Positions 55,511-64,000 of a stretch of DNA of 64,000 bases are shown one piece after another. The notes under the pieces are model-generated. The model saw nothing but the letters and a program-made list of their open reading frames with translations. It was not told the DNA's origin and did no database searches. Made by a program: the position numbers and the translations under genes. The DNA lies in the NCBI RefSeq assembly GCF_963678635.1, contig NC_087064.1:69430123-69494122 (forward strand). The letters are read 5' to 3'. The stretch comes from Symsagittifera roscoffensis. Lineage: Eukaryota; Xenacoelomorpha; Acoela; Convolutidae. The stretch's first letter is position 1; each line of letters opens with the position of its first letter.

Positions 55511-55885
55511 AGTAGAAGTGGATCTAGAATTTTCTGGAGGGGGGGGGGATTTTCAAAAGTTTTCGAAAATTTGTCGATCTTTTTTATTAGGTCGACCAAA
55601 TTGATTGTCGAGTTCTCCCAAAGCACTAAAAAAACCTGTTGTGGCTAAATTTTCTGGGCCGCAGGCAAAATTTTTGAGAAAAGAGGTCAAAATGCCGTTT
55701 TTAGGCACTTCCTTGAAAATTTTGACCAAAATTTGCGTTTTTTCGGCTCGCGCTCTCTCCTCAAAATTATTATATATTGGCGCCAAATGCGCCTTTAGAA
55801 ATTTTTTGGATCTGTCACCAAAAATGGATGTCTCAAAATAGTACAATGAGGGGACCTCTTTACTGTCAACCCGGCATGGGAGTGT
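55511..55885 (+). repeat. hAT-type MITE, degraded
   Basis: AAGTGGATCTAGAATTTTC, GGTCGACCAAATTGATTG, GGCGCCAAATGCGCC, AATAGTACAATGAGGGGACC. Ends are eroded. Confidence 0.75.
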
Positions 55886-57315
55886 GTGTCGAATCTGGGC
55901 TTTAGATTTTGTTTCAACCGCTCGATCAAATCAATTGCTGCTGAAGTTTATCTCGTCCAAATTTTTTCACTCCATGTCTTGTCTTCTGTTTGAGTTTGAT
56001 AGACGAAACACGTAATGCTGGGAAACTGAACGTGAACAAATTTATCAATAGAAAATGGTTCAATTTTTGTGGCTTTACGTCCATGATGTTTTCCATGAAG
56101 TTCCATGAAACTTTCATCAGATTTTTCGGCCTTGATTCAAAAATCAGATCAATAATGTTTTTTTTTAAACCAAAAACAACAACAAATGTCTGATGTTGTA
56201 AGTTTTTTTGAAGAAAGTTTTTAAAATTGTGATTCTTCTTACAGGAAAATAGAAAGTGTAAGATAGGAGCTTTTCCTGCAAAAACTTTCCTATTTTGTAA
56301 ATTATGATTATTGTTATTTTTTGACAAAGTTTCTTACAACCACATTCATTGAAAGTTCCCCACAGTCGCAGAATACAATAACAGAAGTGCGTATCCCAAG
56401 AATCTTGTTTTGCTACATTATTTTACCGAAAAACCACTAAATTTTACAGAATTATCTTTTTGCCGATTTGTAGAATTTTCGTGTGTAAAAACCTGAACCT
56501 CACATAGAACACGTCCAACGTTCTACCACAAGATTCGTCAAAGTTGATTTTGTGATATCTCCAAATGCGTTTCAATCGCTAATTACGTATAGTCTGGAAG
56601 TTTATTGAAAAAAAAGTGGTTCGAAATTTTTTGATCGAAATGCATACATTACAATTACTATCTTAAAACTTTTACAAGTATAAAAATGAAAAAATTTAAA
56701 ATTTACCAGAACTTATTTTAATTTTTTTATTACGGTGTAGAAAAAAATTCAAAATGTTTTATTTGTTTTTTTTTGGTAAGGGGAAAAAGTTGCTATAATG
56801 CAACTTTTATAAAAAAAAGTTGTAAGATAGCGGAAACTTCCTACAAATCTTACAAGAAGTTCTAAGATAGGGAATTTTTTTGTAGGATACTCAACCCGGG
56901 GAGCTTGAAGTCATTTGAATATTGCTTTCATTTAAAGCTTGCTTCGTCAACACTAGTGAAATTGAATAGATATAAAATACAAAAGAATTGTTTTTGGGAA
57001 CGTTAATGTTGAGGGTCTTCTTAGACAGCTTGTAACTGAAATGAAAAAATTTGAGATTTATGTAAATTATGTTTTAAAGTATTGATGAAAAGTGAAAAGT
57101 AATGATAAGCTTTCAAATGTAACAATATAACAAATATAATTATTACATATTTATATAGGTTTTAATTGAAATGAAGATGTTCGAAAAATGTGTAATTGAT
57201 GCTTTAAAATATTGATGAAAAGTAATAATAAACTCTGCGCATCCTATTACCGTTGTGTAATTACAAAAGTTTCGAGATTTTAGTTACCTAAAATGATTTC
57301 ATGGTGGCAGGACAA
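55886..57315. other. No gene seen
   Basis: AT-rich. A 133-codon frame on the - strand (55926-56327) is Lys/Asn/Phe-rich with no recognisable domain. 57060-57240 has an imperfect duplication around AAAGTATTGATGAAAAGTGA. Confidence 0.45.
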
Positions 57316-57702
57316 CTTACCCTATTCGAATTTACCCTATTCCATTTTACCCTATGCCATTCTACCCTATGTATAAATTTACCTTATGCCAATCTACTCT
57401 ACGCCAATTTACCCTACGCCTAAATCAAGACGGAATAATAACAGCAAAATAGTGATTGCCGCAGTCGTGCCAACGTGTTTTGAGCTTGCCTACAGATGGT
57501 AGGACTCTATACGAAAATTAGAGCTGGTTATCACCGCGAAGCGTTATAGCGCGCGCTCATAGGCGACCTTAAACCAATATAGAAAGCTCCGTTATCTCTG
57601 ACTAGTTGAACTATTTATAGAGCATAGGGTAAATTGGAATACAGGGTAGATTAGTATAGGGTAGAATGGCATAGGGTAAACTGGTATCGGGTAGATTTAT
57701 GT
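57316..57702. repeat. Foldback element with TACCCTATGCCA subrepeats
   Basis: The left arm (57316-57425) is six or more variants of a 13-17 bp unit TTTACCCTATGCCAAT. The right arm (57620-57702) is the reverse complement array (CATAGGGTAAATTGG, AGGGTAGAATGGC). A spacer of about 195 bp is unrelated and GC-richer. Confidence 0.82.
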
Positions 57703-58240
57703 TTAAATCTCAACAAAAGCTTGCCGAAGGAGAGAACCTTCTCAAAAACCTGGTTGCCATCATTACCCGAAAAGTCGAATTTAGTTCTATTTGAGTAAAC
57801 CCAATTCTGACATGCTAGCGTAGAGCTTTTAGCGAGCCTTTGGAGCCATAAAGCTCTTATATTTTTTGGAGGATAAGAACCGCAATTTTTAAATCAAATT
57901 CCAAGGAAATGCTTAAAAACGACACAAATCGGTTTTTCTATTGCTAACAAAGTCGTATTCGGTAGAAATTGGCAGTCTTTGCGCTAAAATCAACTTAGAT
58001 ATCTGATTTTTTGCTTGGAAGTTACTTAAACGAACAAGATGTTTTTTTTTCGGATATAATTCAATCACAATTTGATAATGCACTTGAAATTTTGTTTAAT
58101 TTGTGTTCGTTAATTTTACAAGAACTAATTTAATTGCATCAGTTTCCAAGATATTGAAAAATATCATCCATGAATAAAAACTGATTGAAATTCAGAAAAA
58201 TTTTATAGACTTTCAGCTCCTTGTTTTTGAAAAAATTGGC
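57703..58240. other. No gene seen
   Basis: AT-rich without recognised features. Confidence 0.4.
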
Positions 58241-58360
58241 ACAGATTTCGTCCTATTTATTTAATTAACAGATTTCGTCCCATGTCCAAATTTGTGGGAT
58301 CGAAATCTGTGTACGCTTTGAAATGGGACGAAATCTGTCTGGGACGAAATCTGTCACAGC
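58241..58360. repeat. 120-bp inverted-repeat cluster of GGGACGAAATCTGT
   Basis: ACAGATTTCGTCC occurs twice at the left, and GGGA(T)CGAAATCTGT three times at the right. It behaves as a small palindromic element. Confidence 0.75.
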
Positions 58361-58594
58361 TTTTTGAAATAACGTCTTCATGAGATTTTTGAAAATTAAT
58401 CGCTTTTTTTAGTTTGCGCCAAACATTTTTTTCAACTCGTCGCGAAATATGTTTAGTGAAATCATTTTTCTGTAATAACAAATAGCTTTCTGAACATCTG
58501 AAAACAGCCTCGTCGAAACGTTTTTATTTGCATTAATCTTTTCATCCATTAATTTTTTCATCAGGCTTTGCGATATATTTATTGATTAGGATAT

Positions 58595-58880
58595 GTGATA
58601 AAATCGAAAGTGATTGCTATAGTTTTTTTTTGGTTTTATGGGGATGTGGTGCAGAGTTTGGAAGTTGAGAAAGGGATAACATATTTGCACTGCAGTGACC
58701 CACAGCATGGCAATGAACTGGAACAGTGGGAGTGCCGGGTCCCGCAACTCCTTCTTTTGGTGTCGTCCTCATTGCCACCGTCCCCCTCCTCTATGTCCTC
58801 GTTCTAAAATCAACTTTGAAAAAATACTCAGTCACTTTTTAGCACTCGGAGCAAAAACTTTGGCTATGGTTTCCACATTT
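58595..58880 (+). other. GC-rich patch, possible exon remnant of a secreted protein
   Basis: 58683-58806 is much GC-richer than its flanks, as the known exons are. The frame from ATG 58595 starts with a hydrophobic, signal-like MIKSKVIAIVFFWFYGDVV and continues to LHCSDPQHGNELEQWEC. In another frame the same patch encodes a hydrophobic FGVVLIATVPLLYVLVL that looks like a GPI or membrane tail, preceded by a possible acceptor (GGAACAG). The two cannot be read in one frame without a shift or intron, so this may be a broken exon. Low certainty. Confidence 0.3.
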
Positions 58881-59032
58881 TAAACTCAAAGCGAGTTAAC
58901 GTCTTACAATTTTCTTACCTATTTCTTGTAACCCTAGCAAGCTAAAATTGCTACATTTTAAAACCATTCTATAACTTAACACCGTTTTAATCCGAAATGG
59001 AAAAAAAACTAGTTCAAAAAGGACTACGGCAA

Positions 59033-59033
<1 letters not shown>

Positions 59034-59070
<37 letters not shown>
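59034..59070 (+). repeat. GA microsatellite
   Basis: About 17 GA dinucleotides (AGAGAGAG...). Confidence 0.95.
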
Positions 59071-59071
<1 letters not shown>

Positions 59072-60554
59072 GAAAACGTAATTTATGTAAGCGCGCCAAG
59101 GGTCAAAACCTATGGATTACAAAAAAAAAAACGTTACAATTTAAACATGGTTTCATGTGTGAGAAAATTTATTGACGAAGCGTTGTATAAATTGAAAAAA
59201 TATATATATTAGGTCAAGCAGAATTCACCCCAGCACGAATATATGTTTTAGTGTGATTGTCTTGAAATCACAACTTCGAGATCATTTGTCACGTGAAGTC
59301 TATTTTATAGCAGCGATGTGGAAGAAAAATTTGCGCAGAAAAGCATTTTTAGTTGAGCTACGGTTTTTGAAAATAGTCTCTGGTCTTCAAATAAGACACG
59401 ATGATTTGCTGCGAGATCATAAAAAAAATTGTCTGATTACTCACTTCAACTGCTTTTCCAGAGGATTAATAAGCGACCCGTTAACAATGTAGAAAAACAA
59501 ACATGGGTAATCAAACTCACTGACAACAAAACATACGATAAATGTTTTCAAAGCAGGTTTGTGTTAATAATGTATTTTCAACAATTAGCAAACACTTTTC
59601 ATGATAAACGTGAATTATTTTGCAAAACGAAGTGTAGACGTTTTTTATTTCAAATGTTCAGCATAAATTCATGGCTCCAAAAAATGCAGGTTGTCTATCC
59701 AGTGACTTATGGAGGTATGATAAAGCTAAGGCCGAGACTTTTTTGCCGCCGGCACTCAGTTTTAAATTGATTTCATTATATAATTTAAACCTAGTTTCAA
59801 TTTTGAATAATTTGAATAAAAAGGGCACACGATAATTACAAGCATGACGTTGGGTACTTTTCGATAATACGTTTGCTATTAACGCTGTAGTTTAATCTGA
59901 AACTCTAATCTGTTCCAATTTATCAATCAAAATGTCACAAACAATTGAAATAAATGTCATTGAAAAATCGGATAAGGCTGCGTGGATTTATGATGGTTAA
60001 CCATGCATTTTCGAAAAAATACTGCACAATATAATAAAATTTTTCCGAAAACCGTATTGGTTTGGGTACTTAATGTTGTGGATTTCTAAACTTCAAAGAG
60101 TAATTCCATTCAAAACCAGACCGTTTTGCGCTACTAAAATTGTGTATGTTTTGATTTAAAAATGAGCATGCAATGGACTTTCAGAATGTTAAAATGATGC
60201 CAATCAAAAAAAGCAATTTTTCAATGACATTCAAAAATCTCAAAATAACTAAACGTTCCTTGAATAACATTGGCGTGCTTTTCCAGAAAATTTTACCCAG
60301 TACAGATGTTTCAGTGCACGAGTTTCAGTCATGCGCTGAGTACGTCTTCCAAGAGTCTGCAAGGAAACATTTTTTCGAAAAGAACTGAAAAAATCATAAG
60401 TAGTGTTGTTTTCGTGTTCTTAACTTTTTTGTGGCACACATTATGTTTGTCTTGAACAGTCACATAAAAGGACTCCACTATCTTTTCTTTTTTTTGATGA
60501 AAAGAGAACGTAGCATTTGTGAGGCCAACGCTAATTCGTCTTTTGTTTCGTAGG
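59071..60554. other. No gene seen
   Basis: Several ORFs of 70-113 codons on the + strand (59253, 59429, 60173) lack domains or splice context; left as unconfirmed. Confidence 0.4.
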
Positions 60555-61425
60555 GGTTTTGTTACTAAGTACATATTTGTGCTTTCTTGCATCTGGATTC
60601 CACTGACACAGCTTTTGCGTGTTTTAGAGACTTTTTTCAGTGATTTAAAATTTCAATGATACCTACACAAAATGCCAACAAGGACGTTTTGTCAGTGGAT
60701 TCCGGAAACAAACGAATTTTGGCCGATGAAGTGGATTCAATTAAATTTAGCTTGAAACCACAATTTGTCAGTGATGAAAAAATGGTTTCAATACAAGATC
60801 AAACGGTTAAAGTTGTGCATGTGGAAGTCAGCGACAAACAAAAACAAATTAATTGCGGAATCAACTGACAAATTGTGAAATCCAGCGACAAAAAGAACAA
60901 ATTCGCCTAAAATTCAGGAAGCTAGAACTTTTGCACAACGGGGATGGGTGGCAAATTTACGCCCGGCTGCTTGCTTATGTGTGCAGTGGTTTGAAAATGT
61001 CTGAAAGTATGACTTGAGTACTAAAGATAATGATTGTCAGATTTTAAGGTTTGTCGAAAACAATATGTCAAAGTCTAATGAATTATCATAAGCAGTTTTT
61101 TGTTTTCATTAGTTATGTAATTTTAATTAAAAATCAAAGTATAAAAAATTACAAACATTTAGATAAGATTCATTGTTTTTAGGAAGCCTCATTTTAGCAA
61201 GTAAAATTGGGGTAAAACAAATTTGTCAAGGTAATTGCAGAAACAATTTTGATATGACAGGAATGAAAATAAGGAGCTCACACAGAATTAATTTTTTTTA
61301 TTATAAAGCAGGAGTTACACTGTTGGGATTTTAAGTTATTTAGTAGTGCAACCACCAGGTATTAAAACGCACTGTTTTTAACTGGCTGTTTTTTAATCGT
61401 AAGATTTTGTAATTTTAAATCAAGC
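60555..61425 (+). repeat. Long dispersed repeat, copy 1 (with a 70-codon ORF)
   Basis: Near-identical to 63140-64000 at an offset of 2585. Holds ATG..TGA at 60656-60868 (starts MIPTQNANKDVLSVDSGNKR, ends KQKQINCGIN). The sequence continues with AACTTTTGCACAACGGGGAT and GTAGTGCAACCACCAGG. No transposase or known domain recognised. Confidence 0.85.
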
Positions 61426-62599
61426 AGCACAATACCTAAAATTTCACTACCTACATTTTGTTACTTAGGAATTCACATTTTAGGGTTTGTAATTCTTGGA
61501 TCGGTGTTTAAACCTTGCAACTTTTTCAACATAAATTGTCTCTATGCTGACTTTTTTTATCGTTATTATATTGGAAGGCCATTGCAGGAATATACTACCC
61601 AGAAAATCCATGGAAAATCATCTCCAAACTTTTTTCTGAAAACACCCCGAAACAATTATTTGTTGATTTTAAAGATTTAGATTAACTCGACCAAAAAAAA
61701 ACACCAAAACGCCATCAAAACTCAAATATTCATAAAAAAAAGTTTTATTAGTCAGTTAATTTAAACAAAGAACAGAATGCTTGACAAGCTTAATTCAAAA
61801 AAAAATTCAGCTAAACTGGAAAATTTAATTAGGAGCCGATCTTTATGTTAATAGTATAGTTAACTTATGTCTAAACAGTCTGGTCTTAGAAAAAGGAAAC
61901 TATTAGGGTAGTTGACAATCAAAAAAAGCATAGGCATATATGTATGTATGTATGTGTGTGTGTGTGTGTCTGTGTGTGTGTTTGCGTGTGTGTTGTGTGT
62001 ATGTATATTGTAACCGTCATCTAAGTTCTTTGATGTAACCCTGATAGCAGAAATAATTTCAATAACAAAACCTTGAGTGTCTAGAATATAAACCTCTTTG
62101 AAAGTGTAAATTTTTTTGTTTTGTTCAAACTTGTCTGTATTAAAGAACCAGCAATTAAGTTTTTGTCAGTTAATACAAAAAATTGAAAAAATTCACATGC
62201 TTTGCAACTTTTTGTTCGTTTTACATTGCGTGTGGAAAAATTACAACAAAAATCTAATTTTCTCGAACCAAAATTTATCACGTTTACCCCAAAATTTTTT
62301 TAGATGATTGAGACGCCAGCGGCATCATTAAACAAATCTTTTAAAATTTAGTTACAAAATGAGCTATGTTTTAGCCCATGGAATTGGAAGACATGGACAA
62401 AGAAGAAATGGAATTGATCACAGCTTTACACTTTTTGGGTCCTAATAACGTTTATCAGCACTGTGAAATTGCGCAAGTCATTCATCTTCTAAATAACACA
62501 ATGCTAAAGAAATTTGCATCTTCAAGTTTTGTGCTACGTTCAAAGGCAGACAGAAAACTGAATAACTGATCGCTCTGCATCTCAGTTGAAAAAAAATTG
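61426..62599. other. AT-rich region with microsatellite and a short ORF
   Basis: TATG/TG repeats at 61938-62006. A 63-codon + strand ORF (62378-62569, starting MELEDMDKEEMELITALHFL) is protein-like but has no recognised domain and lies between repeats; confidence in it is low. Confidence 0.45.
61938..62006 (+). repeat. TATG and TG microsatellite
   Basis: TATGTATGTATG followed by TGTGTGTGTGTGTC and TGTGTGTGTGT variants. Confidence 0.95.
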
Positions 62600-62609
62600 C
62601 AAACAAAAG

Positions 62610-63115
62610 TTCTAGTATCAGGGCAAAGCCCTGAATATTCCGATTGCCTTCTAAGGTTTATGGAGCAGTGTTCGCTTTGAAAACAGTGATGAATATTTCA
62701 AAAACATTTTCATCTAACTTTTTTTCAAAGAAACCCCTACACGCTATGAATGGATAAGTTTAGCATCTAGAAGAGTAATAAATAGACGAATTAGCACGCC
62801 TCGACTCAAATTGAAACAATTTCTAATAGGGATCAGCTGTCCGCGTACTCGTTACTAGCACAAAATTCATCGCGCGTTAATTACTCCAAATTTAGCTCAA
62901 TTTCCAATCTCGAAATCCCAAAGTTAAAAAAACTCACAGGTAAAATATTTTTAAAAATTTGAGCTCAGGATAACAATATCTTAATAATTTTTTCGGATGG
63001 TTCAAAAAATTCTGCTGAAATGGCTAGTTAAATTATCGATTTCGGTCTGGAGAAAAACCTATCTCGAGCACAAATATTCCGTCACTTTCTTAAAAAGTTG
63101 CCGGAACAAAAATTT
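62610..63115 (-). repeat. R2 repeat copy
   Basis: GTATCAGGGCAAAGCCCTGA, ATTCCGATTGCCTTCTAAGG, ATCGCGCGTTAATTACTCC, CGAGCACAAATATTCCGTCA, GTTGCCGGAACAAAAATTTC: a nearly complete copy directly before the long dispersed repeat. Confidence 0.75.
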
Positions 63116-63139
63116 CTTAGATATTACGACGCCAAGCTC

Positions 63140-64000
63140 GGTTTTATTACTAAGCACATATTTGTGCTTTCTTGCGTCTGGATTCCACTGACACAACTTT
63201 CGCGTCTTTTAGAGACTTTTTTCAGTGATTCAAAATTTCAATGATACCTACACAAAATGCCAACAAGGACGTTTTGTCAGTGGATTCCGGAAACAAACGA
63301 ATTTTGGCCGATGAAGTGGATTCAATTAAATTTTGCTTGAAACCACAATTTGTCAGTGATGAAAAAATGGTTCCAATACAAGATAAAACGGTTAAAGTTG
63401 TGCATGTGGAAGTCAGCGACAAACAAAAACAAATTAATTGCGGAACCAACTGACAAATTGTGAAATCCAGCGACAAAAAGAACAAATTCGCCTAAAATTC
63501 AGGAAGCTAGAACTTTTGCACAACGGGGATGGGTGGCATATTTACGCCCGGCTGCTTGCTTGTGTGTGCAGTGGTTTGAAAATTTCTGAAAGTATGACTT
63601 GAGTACTAAAGATAATGATTGTCAGATTTTAAGGTTTGTCGAAAACAATATGTCAAAGTCTAATGAATTATCACAAGCAGTTTTTTTTCATTAGTTGTGT
63701 AATTTTAATTAAAAATCAAAGTATGAAAAATTACAAACTTTTAGATAAGAGTCATTGTTTTTAGGAAGCCTCATTTTAGCAAGTAAAATTGAGGTAAAAA
63801 CAAGTTTGTCAAGGTAATTTCAGAAACAATTTTGAAATGACAGGAATGAAAATAAGGAGCTCACACAGAATTAATTTTTTTGATTATAAAGCAGGAGTTA
63901 CACTTTTGGGATTTTAAGTTATTTAGTAGTGCAACCACCAGGTATTAAAAGGCACTGTTTTTAACTGGCTGTTTTTTAATTGTAAGATTTTGTAATTTTA
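63140..64000 (+). repeat. Long dispersed repeat, copy 2 (runs off the window)
   Basis: Counterpart of 60555-61425. The 70-codon ORF is kept at 63241-63453 with four base changes, each altering a residue (S to C, S to P, Q to K, I to T). Small indels occur only outside the ORF. Confidence 0.85.

Noticed and set aside
55553-55846. 97-codon - strand ORF
   Set aside because: Contained in a hAT-type MITE; other copies of the family do not keep the frame.
59253-59770. Two + strand ORFs of 79 and 113 codons
   Set aside because: They overlap in different frames, have no recognisable domain or splice context, and match background composition.

Overview
This window looks like intron-rich, AT-rich animal DNA, most likely from an invertebrate. 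Coding exons are GC-richer islands with standard GT..AG splice sites, introns reach about 3.5 kb, and the space between is filled with short interspersed repeats. A BEL/Pao LTR retrotransposon, a class absent from mammals and plants, supports this. No bacterial features (operons, Shine-Dalgarno sites, CRISPR) are present. The species cannot be named from the sequence.

Layout. 1-8.6 kb is mostly repeats; it holds a plausible terminal exon on the + strand (2789-2928) and a plausible first coding exon of a membrane protein on the - strand (3199-3424). 9024-18891 is a BEL/Pao element on the - strand with LTRs of about 508 bp, broken by frameshifts, a stop codon in the RT catalytic motif and a 406-bp triplication in pol. 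20077-50519 is the main gene, on the - strand: 22 exons, every junction in phase, 4209 coding bases, giving a predicted 1402-residue protein. It begins with a signal peptide, continues through about 20 cysteine-rich EGF-like modules rich in N-glycosylation sequons, and ends in a Ly6/uPAR-like CC..xxCN motif followed by a hydrophobic tail typical of GPI anchoring. 50.5-64 kb has no convincing gene; it holds repeats, a foldback element, a GC-rich patch that may be an exon remnant, and two near-identical copies of a segment of at least 860 bp (the second runs off the window).

Repeats. The introns carry (i) a hAT-type MITE family with CAGGGGCGGATCTAGG ends and 8-bp target duplications, one copy nested in another with a perfect GGAGGGAC duplication; (ii) two unclassified families sharing a TGTTCCGAC terminal motif (called R2 and R3 here); (iii) a 600-bp palindrome; and several smaller inverted-repeat elements.

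The best candidate for something undescribed is the 1402-residue modular surface protein. I recognise no named orthologue, and its function is unknown; the secreted or GPI-anchored location is inferred from sequence alone.
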